A stretch of DNA of 64,000 nt, from contig NZ_PYGF01000007.1 of NCBI RefSeq assembly GCF_003014575.1, forward strand, positions 186,001 through 250,000. The letters run 5' to 3'. Shown piece by piece: positions 8,188 through 17,805 of the stretch. A program made the position numbers and the translations under genes. Source of the stretch: Cecembia rubra (GTDB lineage: Bacteria; Bacteroidota; Bacteroidia; Cytophagales; Cyclobacteriaceae). The notes below the pieces were generated by a model that did not search any database, had not been told where the DNA came from, and saw only the letters and a list, made by a program, of their open reading frames with translations. Each line of letters opens with the position of its first letter. Within the stretch, counting starts at the first letter, position 1.

Positions 8188-9378
8188 TTAATAATACCTT
8201 CCAATCATAGGATGGTCCACAATGGCCCGGCGAAGCTCCAAGTTTTTGATGGTTCCAGGTACTTTGTATGCCACATTTCCTCCAGGCTCAATCAATAGGG
8301 TCAAAGGTAAACTTCCATCCCATCCATTTTTTACCACATCGATTACGGCATATTTATCATCTGTATCAATGAGGTAATTGCTCACTGCAGAATATTTGGA
8401 CTTGAGAAATTTGAGGACTTTTTCTTCTTGGTCGGGATTGTCCATACTCAATGAAACAAATCGGAAATCCCTTGCCCCATACATGCGCTGAATTTCAATG
8501 AAATCAGGATATTCCACCACACAAGGTCCACACCAAGTTGCCCAAAAATTGATTAGCAATAATTGGTCTGTATCGTTATGCAGCAATTCCGATAATCCTG
8601 TGGTAGAGATCTTTTCAACTGTGACAGGTTTCTTTTTCCATTCTTCATTGGTTTTGATGGCATACTCATTTTTCCATGCCCACTTGGTAGAACATCCGAA
8701 AGCAGGTGTGATGGCCTTATCAGCTTCCAATGCCTCTCCTGCCAATGTCCTGTCAATTGCATTTCTGATATCCTCTGCATTGGCAGTTCCCGGTTTTTCA
8801 GAACTGTCCATCCTGCCCGAATAAGTCAGCTTCCTTTCCTTGTCAAAAACAAAAACTTGCGGAGTTACCGCAGGACCATATGCCAAAGAATATTCATGTG
8901 TGTCGCCATCATAAAGATAAGGGAAGTTATAATCCATGTCTCTATATCGGATCTGCATGCTGTGGTAATCATCATTCAAGTCGGTGTAGCCTAATTCTTC
9001 CGGTAAAATTCCGATGGGACTATTTGCAGAAATGGCTACAAATGCCACTCCCTTGTTGCTGTAATCATTGACCACTTGTTTAAATCGCTCTTCATAGGCC
9101 TGGGCTGTTGGGCAGTGATTACAGGTAAAATTGATCACTAATACATCTGCATCTTTGAAGTCATCAATGGATACATATTTTCCATCCACATTGGGAAGGT
9201 TGAAATAGGGCGCCTTGTCCCCTATAGCCAATTTTCCTACAGGCTGTTCTGACATTTCCTGTGGATTTGGAATAAATTCTCCGTTAGGTTTTGCCCCTTC
9301 CATACTTTGCTGGGGGCCACAGGATGCCAGAATAAGTATTCCTGCCATCATTAGTGTGGATAAATAATTTATTTTCAT
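8188..9378 (-). CDS. Lipoprotein with two thioredoxin-like domains
   Basis: A 396-residue periplasm-facing lipoprotein (LASC, C20) that fuses two thioredoxin folds. Domain 1 (about residues 48-215) is an AhpC/TSA-redoxin type with a C86-N-H-C89 motif. Domain 2 (about residues 255-390) is TlpA/ResA-like with WC283GPC286. A disulfide relay between the two domains is plausible but inferred. Family members reduce or exchange disulfides during envelope protein maturation. It stands alone, with no cytochrome biogenesis genes beside it. Confidence 0.8.
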   Translation of the reverse strand: MKINYLSTLMMAGILILASCGPQQSMEGAKPNGEFIPNPQEMSEQPVGKLAIGDKAPYFNLPNVDGKYVSIDDFKDADVLVINFTCNHCPTAQAYEERFKQVVNDYSNKGVAFVAISANSPIGILPEELGYTDLNDDYHSMQIRYRDMDYNFPYLYDGDTHEYSLAYGPAVTPQVFVFDKERKLTYSGRMDSSEKPGTANAEDIRNAIDRTLAGEALEADKAITPAFGCSTKWAWKNEYAIKTNEEWKKKPVTVEKISTTGLSELLHNDTDQLLLINFWATWCGPCVVEYPDFIEIQRMYGARDFRFVSLSMDNPDQEEKVLKFLKSKYSAVSNYLIDTDDKYAVIDVVKNGWDGSLPLTLLIEPGGNVAYKVPGTIKNLELRRAIVDHPMIGRYY

Positions 9379-9539
9379 AGTGTTGGGTGTTTGTTTACCA
9401 AATGATAGTATCCATGCCGATACTTTGCTGTATCATTAATTTCGTTCCAAGATTACTTTGTGGTCCATTTTTGTAGATCAGCTAAGCTGTTGTTTAGTTA
9501 TCCAGAGCTATTAGTGATTTTTAACAACTTTCCGATTAT

Positions 9540-10403
9540 TTATTTTACATAAGCAGCAGAATTCAGGAAATCAAAACTCCTTTTCACACTTTCAATAGGC
9601 TCGAAATTGTACCTTTCTACTTCAACATAATAATCCTTCATGCCCTGCTTGTATGCTGCTTTGAAAATAGCCTCAAAATCCATAGTTCCGCTGGCCCCGA
9701 TTTCCTCTTCATCTTTGATATGTAGTACTGGGAATCTTCCTCCATACCTTTCCAAGTAAGCAACAGGGTCCTGACCTCCTTTTTGGCTCCAGTAAACATC
9801 CAGTTCAAAGCAGACCAGTTTGGGATCTGTATTTTCTATCATATAATCCATCATGATTTTTCCTTCGATGGCTTCAAACTCCCTGGCATGGTTATGAAAG
9901 CCAAAAAGCATTCCTGACTTTTTGGCGATTTCCCCAATGCTATTGTAATAATCAATCCAGGTGTCCAGTTCTTTTAAAGTGGTAGGTATGGGCATAGAGG
10001 GCTTGATTAGGTATTTGGCGCCCATGGTCTTATGGTCTTCCACTGCTTTTTTCCACCAGTCCAAAGCCTCTCCCTTTTTGGCGGGATCATAGGTTCTTGG
10101 GCCACCAACATGGGCTGACTTTAATTTCATGCCAAGGTTTTCTATGTATTTCCTGAAAAATACAGGATCCATACCATAGACCTTTCCTTCTGAATAACTT
10201 GCTGTTTCCAGGTTTTTATACCCTATAGATGACACATACCTTAAGGTATTTTGCGGGTCATCTCTCATGGCCTCCCTTAAAGAATAGAGCTGTATCCCTA
10301 TGGGTTTTTTGGCCATTTTCTCTGCCCATAATGACTGGGGTTTCAATAGGGTTCCCAAAGCAAGGGCGCTTGATATTTTCAGAAAATCTCTACGATTGTT
10401 CAT
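9540..10403 (-). CDS. Tat-exported sugar phosphate isomerase/epimerase family protein
   Basis: A 287-residue xylose-isomerase-like TIM barrel (AP_endonuc_2 family). A twin-arginine signal (RRDFLKISS) lies at the N-terminus. GIQLYSLRE, GFHNHAREFE, ELDVYW and HIKDEE provide the metal-binding acids and histidines expected of the fold. It starts 12 bp after the upstream oxidoreductase gene, in the same operon. Paired, exported TIM-barrel and Gfo/Idh proteins are common in Bacteroidota sugar catabolism; the substrate is unknown. Confidence 0.8.
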   Translation of the reverse strand: MNNRRDFLKISSALALGTLLKPQSLWAEKMAKKPIGIQLYSLREAMRDDPQNTLRYVSSIGYKNLETASYSEGKVYGMDPVFFRKYIENLGMKLKSAHVGGPRTYDPAKKGEALDWWKKAVEDHKTMGAKYLIKPSMPIPTTLKELDTWIDYYNSIGEIAKKSGMLFGFHNHAREFEAIEGKIMMDYMIENTDPKLVCFELDVYWSQKGGQDPVAYLERYGGRFPVLHIKDEEEIGASGTMDFEAIFKAAYKQGMKDYYVEVERYNFEPIESVKRSFDFLNSAAYVK

Positions 10404-10415
10404 AGTATGCCAGGT

Positions 10416-11729
10416 TTAAAGTGAATATCCGTTTTCATAGTTGTAATGCAGGAGTTCAAGGGCCTGCTTGTCATTTGGGAAAGTCTGTTTGACAGGATCC
10501 CAGTCCAAAGGCCTTCCCAGTTCGTGGGCTATATTTCCAATAGTACAGATCACACAGGTGCTATGGCCTACTTCTACCGGAACGATTGGATCCTTCCTTT
10601 TGATAACTGAATCGATGAAATCCCAATAATGGGGAGGATAACCCAAATTAGGCCTTTCCATTGTAGGATTAAGGGCCAGATCCGAAGCTTCAAACTGTCC
10701 CCTGGATACCTTAATCCAGCCTTTATCTCCAATAAATTTAACACCTTGCCTGCCTTCATCAAAGGGGCCGACCACCATTTCTACACCATTGGCATAATGA
10801 AACGTAAGTGGATGGGTTCCATTTCCCGGTACCACCTTGACCGGACCACTTCTGTCCATTCCCAAACCCCATTGGGCAATGTCAAACATATGTGCTCCCC
10901 AGTCGGTCATATACCCTCCACCTGTTTCCTTGAATTGCCTCCAAGCACCCCATAATTTTTCATTTTCTTCAGGTACAAGTGAAATGCCTGGATTCAATTG
11001 TTCATTATAGTGAAGGTATGGCAACGGCCCCAACCAGGCCTGCCAGTCCAATCCTTTTGGAACTTCCTGTTTGTCGAGATCATAAGCCCGAGGGTGTTCA
11101 GGTTGACCCACATGCACCAGGACTTTTTGGACTTTTCCGATTTTGCCTTTTAGTACCATCCTTGCTGCATGCTGGAAATTCAGGTCAGAGCGCTGTTGAC
11201 TTCCTACCGCCAAGACTGTTCCATTGGACCTAACTGCCTCTACCAGCTTCTGCCCTTCATAGATGGTTAAAGTCAATGGTTTTTCCAGATAAATATCCTT
11301 TCCTGCCTTGCAGGCATCTATGGCCATTAAGGCATGCCAGTGGTCAGGTGAAGCAATTACCACAGCATCTATATCTGCTCTTGTCAAAAGCTTCTTATAA
11401 TCTGAATAAACATCAATGTTTGAATTCTTTTTGCCCCATTCTTCTGCAAGCCGCTTTGCCCGGATCTGAAACCTTTCCCTTTTTATTTCATAAACATCCG
11501 CACATGCCAACACTTCCACTCCGGGAATCCGCATCATCCCGTTCAATATGCCCATAGCCTGTCTTCCTACGCCTATAAATCCCAGCCTAATTTGGTGGAT
11601 ATCTTCAGCTCCTGAAAAGGAATTGGTTTTTGCTGAGCTCAGGCCGGGAATAAATGATAGGCCCGCTGCACTGAGCAAACTGGTTCCAAGAAATTTTCTT
11701 CTTGAAAATGTAGGGTTATCTTTTTTCAT
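10416..11729 (-). CDS. Tat-exported Gfo/Idh/MocA family oxidoreductase
   Basis: A 437-residue NAD(P)-dependent sugar dehydrogenase family member. A Tat signal (SRRKFLGTS) is followed by a Rossmann domain with GFIGVGRQAMG and then EKPLT, the hallmark motif containing the catalytic Lys. The C-terminal alpha/beta domain includes GGGYMTDWGAHMFDIAQW. It is the first gene of a two-gene operon with the TIM-barrel epimerase. It diverges from the ribose-salvage operon, with 189 bp of shared upstream DNA. Confidence 0.85.
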   Translation of the reverse strand: MKKDNPTFSRRKFLGTSLLSAAGLSFIPGLSSAKTNSFSGAEDIHQIRLGFIGVGRQAMGILNGMMRIPGVEVLACADVYEIKRERFQIRAKRLAEEWGKKNSNIDVYSDYKKLLTRADIDAVVIASPDHWHALMAIDACKAGKDIYLEKPLTLTIYEGQKLVEAVRSNGTVLAVGSQQRSDLNFQHAARMVLKGKIGKVQKVLVHVGQPEHPRAYDLDKQEVPKGLDWQAWLGPLPYLHYNEQLNPGISLVPEENEKLWGAWRQFKETGGGYMTDWGAHMFDIAQWGLGMDRSGPVKVVPGNGTHPLTFHYANGVEMVVGPFDEGRQGVKFIGDKGWIKVSRGQFEASDLALNPTMERPNLGYPPHYWDFIDSVIKRKDPIVPVEVGHSTCVICTIGNIAHELGRPLDWDPVKQTFPNDKQALELLHYNYENGYSL

Positions 11730-11918
11730 TCTACAATGGGTTTATGGTCAATTTCATCCAAAGGAACTTTAAACCGTTAATCCGCTGATTATTTGTTTCT
11801 TTTGAATAATATCAGTATAATATTACTCGAAATTGGCCTTTCTTGAAAATTTCAAATCGTAAAAATCAGGATTCATGGCGCTTAGTTTGATAAAAGGCAG
11901 GTAAGGCAGATATAAGGT

Positions 11919-12833
11919 ATGCAGGCAAAACCTAAAATTTTGGTAATTGGCAGCGCCAACATGGATATGGTCATCCAATCCGATCACTTTCCCGTTCCCG
12001 GGGAGACGATCATAGGCGGAGAATTCTCTCTGGTCCCGGGTGGAAAAGGAGCCAATCAAGCTGTTGCCGCGGCAAGACTTGGTGGTGATGTCTGTTTCAT
12101 AACCCGATTAGGGAATGATATTTTTGGAAGTCAGAACCTGCTCAATTACCAAAAGGAGGGAATCGATACCAGTCATATCCAACAAATCCCGAATGTTCCA
12201 TCAGGAGTAGCATTGATTACAGTAGATAAGTCCGGGGAAAATACCATCATATTGGCTCCAGGAGCCAACAGTCAGCTTTCTCCTTATGACATTATTGCAT
12301 CCCAACAAAAATTTGAAGAAGCCGATTTGATACTACTTCAATTGGAAGTCCCTATAGAAACTGTCTGTGCTGCAGCGGAACTGGCAAAAAAATTGGATAA
12401 AAAAGTAGTCCTCAACCCTGCCCCTGCCCTAGGTTTACCTGATTCCCTCTATGAAAATTTGTTCTTAGTTACACCCAATGAAACGGAAGCAGAATATTTG
12501 ACAGGAATAGCAGTTAAAGATGAAAAATCAGCGAAAAAGGCGGCCAGATATTTTCTTGAAAAAGGGGTTAAGGAAATTATAATCACACTTGGTGCCAAAG
12601 GGGCCTACCTCTATACCTCTGATTTCAAAGGGATTTTGCCAACAGTCAAAGTACAGACTAAGGACACGACTGCGGCAGGGGATACTTTCAACGGAGGACT
12701 TGCCGTCGCCCTTGGAAATAGCCTCCCACTTAAAGATGCAGTAAAATTTGCTATGAAAGCTGCGACGCTTTCTGTACAAAGAATGGGGGCCCAGACTTCT
12801 ATTCCTTTTTTACATGAGTTGCCCATGACATGA
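11919..12833 (+). CDS. rbsK: Ribokinase
   Basis: A 304-residue PfkB-family kinase that phosphorylates ribose at O5. Motifs in order are GSANMD near the N-terminus, GGKGANQAVAAARLG (PfkB signature 1), NPAPA, NETEAE, and the catalytic DTTAAGDTFNGGLAVAL (signature 2, anion hole and base Asp). Length and motifs match RbsK. It leads a four-gene operon whose other products release and import ribose, which supports the ribose assignment over another sugar. Confidence 0.9.
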   Translation: MQAKPKILVIGSANMDMVIQSDHFPVPGETIIGGEFSLVPGGKGANQAVAAARLGGDVCFITRLGNDIFGSQNLLNYQKEGIDTSHIQQIPNVPSGVALITVDKSGENTIILAPGANSQLSPYDIIASQQKFEEADLILLQLEVPIETVCAAAELAKKLDKKVVLNPAPALGLPDSLYENLFLVTPNETEAEYLTGIAVKDEKSAKKAARYFLEKGVKEIIITLGAKGAYLYTSDFKGILPTVKVQTKDTTAAGDTFNGGLAVALGNSLPLKDAVKFAMKAATLSVQRMGAQTSIPFLHELPMT

Positions 12834-12855
12834 TATCATCCTATCCCAATCAAAT

Positions 12856-14424
12856 ATGAAATCAAGCCTTTTCCTTACATTCATCATTGCCGCTTCCTTG
12901 TGGTTAAATTCATGTCAGAAGTCCCAACCCTCATATGAATTATATGAAGAGGGACAGGAAATTTCCATACCTAAGGCAAAACTTCAGGACAAGATAAAAG
13001 GAGGTTGGGCCGGTCAGGTGATCGGCTGTACCTATGGTGGTCCTACCGAGTTCAGGTTCAACGGCACCATGATTGGAGATCATATTCCTATCCCTTGGGA
13101 TGAAAATCAAATGCTGTGGTGGTATGAAAATGTGCCCGGACTCTATGATGATGTATACATGGACTTGACCTTTGTGGATATTTTTGAAAAGTATGGATTG
13201 GATGCCCCTGATTCCCTTCATGCCCTTGCTTTTGCACATGCAGAATACCAATTGTGGCATGCCAATCAGGCGGCCAGGTATAATATTTTGAACGGTATGA
13301 TGCCTCCTGCTTCGGGGTTTTGGAAGAACAACCCCCATTCCGATGATATCGATTTTCAGATTGAAGCTGATTTTGCCGGTTTGATGGCCCCAGGAATGGT
13401 CAATGCTGCAGCTGATATCGGTAACCGTATCGGACATATCATGAATTATGGGGATGGGGTATATGGGGGTATTTATGTAGCTGCCATGTATGCCCTGGCT
13501 TTTGTTCATGATGATATGGAGTTTATTGTCGAGGAAGCATTGAAAACCATACCCAAGGAGAGCGAATTCCACCAATGCATAACAGATGTGATCCAATGGT
13601 ACCGCCAATATCCTGATGATTGGAAACGTAACTGGTTTGAAGTGCAGAAAAAATGGAGTTTCGACAGAGGTTGCCCGGATGGGGTTTTCAAAGCCTTCAA
13701 CATCGATGCAAAAATCAATGCAGCATACATCGTTATTGGCTTGCTTTACGGAAAAGGGGATTATGGGAAGACAATTGATATAGCGACCCGCTGTGGGCAG
13801 GACTCAGATTGTAATCCTGCCAATGCTGGTGGTATTTTGGGGACCATGATAGGGTATAGTAATATCCCGGATTATTGGAAACAGGGAATTGACAAAGTGG
13901 AGGACATGAATTTCAAATTTACTGACATGTCCCTTAACAAGGTTTATGAGGTAGGGATGAAGCACGCCCTTGAGATGGCATCCCGAAACGGAGGAAGAGT
14001 TGAAGGTGACAATGTTGTTCTTCCTTACCAAAAACCCAAAACGATGCCATTGGAAATAGGTTTTGAAGGAATTTATCCTACCAGAAGGATGAATCTTTCC
14101 AAAAACCTCAATACGGCTAATCAGGAAATTGCTTTCAAAATCAAAGGTAAGGGCCTTGTAATTACAGGAGAGGCAGTCAAAGATGCTTCTAAGGAACATG
14201 ATAACCTTTTAATAAATGTCTGGATAGATGGAAAACTTCATGAAGAAGTGAAGATGCCTACGAGTTTTCAAAGCAGAAAACATGAAATTTTCTGGTTTTA
14301 TGATCTTGGGGAAGGAGAGCATGAAATAAGGCTTGAAGCTAAATATATCCCCCAAGGCTATCAGGTCAATGTCAGGGAAGCATTGTTATATTCTTCTATC
14401 AATCCTGGGAATCAAAATTATTAA
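12856..14424 (+). CDS. Exported ADP-ribosylglycohydrolase family lipoprotein
   Basis: A 522-residue protein with lipobox LNSC (C20). Residues 45-370 carry the ADP-ribosylglycohydrolase fold: KGGWAGQVIGCTYGGPTEF, DDVYMDLTF (acidic metal site) and GQDSDCNPANAGG (second metal site). The last 130 residues form a beta-rich extension of unknown role. Intracellular DraG-type enzymes cleave N- or O-linked ADP-ribose; an exported form would act on nucleosides or ADP-ribose conjugates in the periplasm. It lies between ribokinase and nucleoside hydrolase, 22 bp and 7 bp from its neighbours. Confidence 0.8.
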   Translation: MKSSLFLTFIIAASLWLNSCQKSQPSYELYEEGQEISIPKAKLQDKIKGGWAGQVIGCTYGGPTEFRFNGTMIGDHIPIPWDENQMLWWYENVPGLYDDVYMDLTFVDIFEKYGLDAPDSLHALAFAHAEYQLWHANQAARYNILNGMMPPASGFWKNNPHSDDIDFQIEADFAGLMAPGMVNAAADIGNRIGHIMNYGDGVYGGIYVAAMYALAFVHDDMEFIVEEALKTIPKESEFHQCITDVIQWYRQYPDDWKRNWFEVQKKWSFDRGCPDGVFKAFNIDAKINAAYIVIGLLYGKGDYGKTIDIATRCGQDSDCNPANAGGILGTMIGYSNIPDYWKQGIDKVEDMNFKFTDMSLNKVYEVGMKHALEMASRNGGRVEGDNVVLPYQKPKTMPLEIGFEGIYPTRRMNLSKNLNTANQEIAFKIKGKGLVITGEAVKDASKEHDNLLINVWIDGKLHEEVKMPTSFQSRKHEIFWFYDLGEGEHEIRLEAKYIPQGYQVNVREALLYSSINPGNQNY

Positions 14425-14431
14425 GTAAGAT

Positions 14432-15463
14432 ATGAGACAGAATAACATGTATTTTTCAATTACTCTTGGCCTCTTTCTGGGATTGTCATGCACATCCCCC
14501 AAACAAGAATCAGGACTTGAACAAATCGTGGAAAATCCAAAAATCAGATTGATCTATGATACTGATGCCAATAATGAGTTGGATGACCAATTCGCTTTGA
14601 TGTACCTTCTGGTCAATGGTCCCACCTTTGACTTGGTAGGTGTAACCGTAAATGCCACAAAAAGTGGTGGTAATATTGATCAGCATTATGAAGAAGCCAA
14701 GCGTATTCTTCAACTGGGACAACGTTTTGGGCAAATTCCGCTCTTGAAAGGTGCCGATGCTTCCTTTGAAACAATTCGGATGCATGTGAAAGAGACTGAT
14801 TTTGATGGAAAAGAAGGAGTTGATTTTATAATTGAACAAGCCAATAAATCCCATGAACAGGAATTGATCCTTCTCGCTGTGGGCAAATTGACCAATGTGG
14901 CTTTGGCCTTGGAAAAGGACCCCTCCATTGCATCCAAAATTCGGGTGGTATGGTTAGGTTCCAATTATCCCAAACCTGGAGAATACAATCAGGACAATGA
15001 CACAGTTTCTATGAATTATGTGCTGAATTCTAAAGTTCCTTTCGAAATGGTAACCGTAAGGTATGGGGAGCCTAGTGGTACCGATGCGGTAAAGGTTACA
15101 CAAATAGAGATCAACGAAAAAATGCCGGGGATGGGACCTCAGATAGAATTGCCAATTGTAGGGCGTCACGGAGGTGAGTTTTTCAATTTTGGAGATTATG
15201 CGGTAAGCCTCTTTGAGCATATAGACTATTACTCAGATCCACCTGCCAGGGCACTTTTTGATATGGTGGCAGCAGCAGTTCTAAAAAATCCGAAATGGGG
15301 AGATAGTCGAGAAATCCCTGCCCCTATCCTTATCGATAACCAATGGGTAGAAAGGCCAGTCAATCTAAGAAAAATCACCGTTTGGGAAAACTTTGACCGG
15401 GACGCAGTCATTCAGGATTTTTATCATACCCTCGAAAATTATCAATTGGTCAACCCTAAATAA
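14432..15463 (+). CDS. Exported nucleoside hydrolase lipoprotein
   Basis: A 343-residue inosine/uridine-preferring nucleoside hydrolase family protein that hydrolyses N-ribosidic bonds to free ribose and base. Lipobox GLSC (C20). The calcium-binding DTDANNELDDQFAL near residue 43 matches the family DxDxxxDD signature. TNVALAL and a late NFGD segment also fit. It is followed 8 bp later by the permease gene, so released ribose can be imported directly. Confidence 0.88.
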   Translation: MRQNNMYFSITLGLFLGLSCTSPKQESGLEQIVENPKIRLIYDTDANNELDDQFALMYLLVNGPTFDLVGVTVNATKSGGNIDQHYEEAKRILQLGQRFGQIPLLKGADASFETIRMHVKETDFDGKEGVDFIIEQANKSHEQELILLAVGKLTNVALALEKDPSIASKIRVVWLGSNYPKPGEYNQDNDTVSMNYVLNSKVPFEMVTVRYGEPSGTDAVKVTQIEINEKMPGMGPQIELPIVGRHGGEFFNFGDYAVSLFEHIDYYSDPPARALFDMVAAAVLKNPKWGDSREIPAPILIDNQWVERPVNLRKITVWENFDRDAVIQDFYHTLENYQLVNPK

Positions 15464-15471
15464 ACCTCAAC

Positions 15472-16470
15472 ATGTATATCATTGAATCCTATTCCCTTGC
15501 GGTTCTGTTCTGTATCATCACCATGTTTTGTTGGGGATCTTGGGCCAATACCCAAAAGTTGGCAGGAACCCAATGGCGCTTTGAGCTCTTTTATTGGGAT
15601 TATGTCATAGGAATTGTTCTCTTGTCTCTCTTGTTTGGTTACACCTTGGGAAGTACAGGGGATGGAGGAAGAAGCTTTGCAGAAGACCTATTTCAGGCCG
15701 ACCGTAAAAGTTATTCTTTAGCCTTTATCGGAGGGGTCATATTCAACCTGGCCAATATTCTGATTGTAGCTGCCATTGCCTATGCGGGCATGTCTGTAGC
15801 CTTTCCTGTAGGCATAGGATTGGCATTGGTCCTTGGGGTTATTGTCAATTATGTTTCTACCCAAAAGGGAGATCCAGTATTGTTGTTTACCGGTGTTACC
15901 CTGGTAGTCATTGCAATTGTCATGGATGCTTTGGCATATAGGAAATTGGCAGGTACCGAACGAAAAAATCCCAAAGTAGGCTTAATGTTGGCTTTGGTTG
16001 GAGGATTCTTGATGTCCTTTTTCTACTTTTTTGTGGCCCAGTCTATGTCTCTGGATTTTTCCAATCCTGAGGGAGGAAAATTCACACCCTATGGAGCGGT
16101 ATTTGTATTTGCTATCGGGATATTGATGAGCAACTTTGTTTTCAATACCATCTTGATGAAAAAGCCCATTGAAGGATCAAAGCTTTACGGCGCAGATTAT
16201 TTCAAAGGTAGCCTTCCGGTCCATTTGGTTGGGATTTTGGGAGGGATAATCTGGTGTTTGGGAATGTCTTTCAGCATCATTGCGGCCGAAAAAGCGGGCC
16301 CTGCTATCTCTTATGGCTTGGGTCAGGGCGCGACCATGGTGGCTGCTTTCTGGGGAGTGTTTATCTGGCGTGAATTCAAAAATGCCCCAAAAGGCACGAA
16401 CCTGTTGCTGGCAGGGATGTTTGTCCTATTCATTCTCGGATTGGGAATGATTGTGTATGCTGGGGTATAA
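15472..16470 (+). CDS. GRP-family (glucose/ribose porter) sugar permease
   Basis: A 332-residue inner-membrane protein with about ten hydrophobic segments, in the drug/metabolite transporter superfamily. MFCWGSWANTQKL at the N-terminus, the GVIFNLANILIVAAI helix and the final GQGATMVAAFWGVF...FVLFILGLG pattern resemble GRP/RhaT-type sugar permeases. As the last gene of the ribokinase operon it most likely imports ribose or nucleoside-derived sugar. Substrate assignment rests on context. Confidence 0.8.
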   Translation: MYIIESYSLAVLFCIITMFCWGSWANTQKLAGTQWRFELFYWDYVIGIVLLSLLFGYTLGSTGDGGRSFAEDLFQADRKSYSLAFIGGVIFNLANILIVAAIAYAGMSVAFPVGIGLALVLGVIVNYVSTQKGDPVLLFTGVTLVVIAIVMDALAYRKLAGTERKNPKVGLMLALVGGFLMSFFYFFVAQSMSLDFSNPEGGKFTPYGAVFVFAIGILMSNFVFNTILMKKPIEGSKLYGADYFKGSLPVHLVGILGGIIWCLGMSFSIIAAEKAGPAISYGLGQGATMVAAFWGVFIWREFKNAPKGTNLLLAGMFVLFILGLGMIVYAGV

Positions 16471-16530
16471 TCCTGAAATGTCGATCGTTTAGAGCCTGAT
16501 TAAAAATAAAACTTCTCACCCCAAAGCAAT

Positions 16531-16745
16531 AGATGCCTCATGATTTCGGCATGACAAAGAGATGCCCCAGCCAATCGTGACCAGAAATCAAAAGAAATCG
16601 AATCCTAAGGAAAATCTTTATTCCAAAAAATTAATCGTTCAATTCCCTATTTCGAAATTGTACTGGATTTGGCCCTGAGTACTCGTCTCTCGCTTCTTAT
16701 CTCTTGTGTCTTGTTTCTAGAGTCTCGTTTCTAAACTCTCGCCTC
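16531..16745. repeat. Non-coding stretch with pyrimidine-rich intergenic repeat
   Basis: The 274-bp gap between the convergent permease and fbpC genes holds no gene. At 16533-16552 a small inverted repeat (ATGCC/GGCAT) sits in a sequence like dispersed Bacteroidota intergenic repeats. From 16681 to 16745 there is a run of TCTCG/TCTTG/TTTCTA units. The 12-mer TCTCTCGCTTCT (16686-16697) recurs exactly at 37295-37306. Confidence 0.5.
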
Positions 16746-17782
16746 TAAAAAGCTTCTTCCACATCATACTTCCACAGGTAGAAACAAGCCCGGTCAATGC
16801 CGTCAAATGATCGTCCCGGATTGGTCCGGATGGTGACTCTTTGTCCTTCATCATCCGCCAACTTGACCATCTGATGACTTCCGAAATAGGAAATTTTTAC
16901 GATTTTACCTGTCAACTGCTGCCCATCTCTCTGAACTACTTCCCCATGTTCAGGCCTAAAAAGGAGTTTTACTTTTCCTTTGAATTTTTTTGCTTCTGGA
17001 TCTGTGATAAAACCAAAGGATGTATGAAATCCCTCTTCTGTCGGGATCGCCATCATTTCATTCCTCTTTCCAAAAAAATTGGCTACGTAGGGGTTGACAG
17101 GATTTTCATAGAGCACTTTGGGAATATCAATCTGCTGGAGATAACCTTTGTGTAAAATGGCAATCCTGTCAGCAGTGGATAAAGCATCTTTGGTATCGTG
17201 GGTTACAAAGATGGCCGTGATGCCGGTTTTCTTGATGATCTGCCTGATTTCTTCCCTTACCTGATCTTTCAGCATGGCGTCCAGGTTACTAAAAGGCTCG
17301 TCCATCAACAGGATTTTCGGATTTGGAGCTATAGCCCTGGCCAAGGCCACCCGCTGCTGCTGTCCACCGGATAATTGATGTGGATATTTGCTGAAATCTT
17401 CCTTCAGACCGACCAATTTTAGGGTTTCTCGAGAGGTACTGTCTACTTCTTCTTTCGATCCTTTCAGGCCAAATTTCACATTTTCCAAAATGGTTAAATG
17501 GGGAAATAATGCATAATCCTGAAATACCATTCCCACCTGTCTCTCATGGGCAGGAACGGACTTTTTACCTTCTACAATTTTCTGTCCTGAAAGGGAAATG
17601 ATTCCCGAATCGGGGTGCTCCAACCCTGCAATCAACCTAAGCAAGGTAGTTTTTCCAGAACCACTTTCTCCAACTAAAGCCAGGATTTCACCTTCTTTTA
17701 CATCAAAGGACACACCCTTGATGGCAAATTCCATGGCCTGGTTGTATTTCTTATTGACGTTTTGGAGTGTTAGGATACTCAT
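16745..17782 (-). CDS. fbpC: Ferric iron ABC transporter ATP-binding protein
   Basis: A 345-residue ATPase that powers Fe(III) import. Walker A GESGSGKTT, the Q-loop region VFQDYALFPH, the signature LSGGQQQRVALARA, Walker B ILLMDEPFSNLD and the switch His in VTHD are all intact. The C-terminal 110 residues form a TOBE-like regulatory domain. It is the last gene of the iron operon, 23 bp after the permease. Confidence 0.9.
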   Translation of the reverse strand: MSILTLQNVNKKYNQAMEFAIKGVSFDVKEGEILALVGESGSGKTTLLRLIAGLEHPDSGIISLSGQKIVEGKKSVPAHERQVGMVFQDYALFPHLTILENVKFGLKGSKEEVDSTSRETLKLVGLKEDFSKYPHQLSGGQQQRVALARAIAPNPKILLMDEPFSNLDAMLKDQVREEIRQIIKKTGITAIFVTHDTKDALSTADRIAILHKGYLQQIDIPKVLYENPVNPYVANFFGKRNEMMAIPTEEGFHTSFGFITDPEAKKFKGKVKLLFRPEHGEVVQRDGQQLTGKIVKISYFGSHQMVKLADDEGQRVTIRTNPGRSFDGIDRACFYLWKYDVEEAF

Positions 17783-17805
17783 CAGGTCGATTTCTTGTGC
17801 TTTAA

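Noticed and set aside
12940-13608. Antisense open frame of about 220 codons over the ADP-ribosylglycohydrolase
   Set aside because: The sense protein has catalytic motifs and operon context; the antisense product is Ile/His-rich with no motif.
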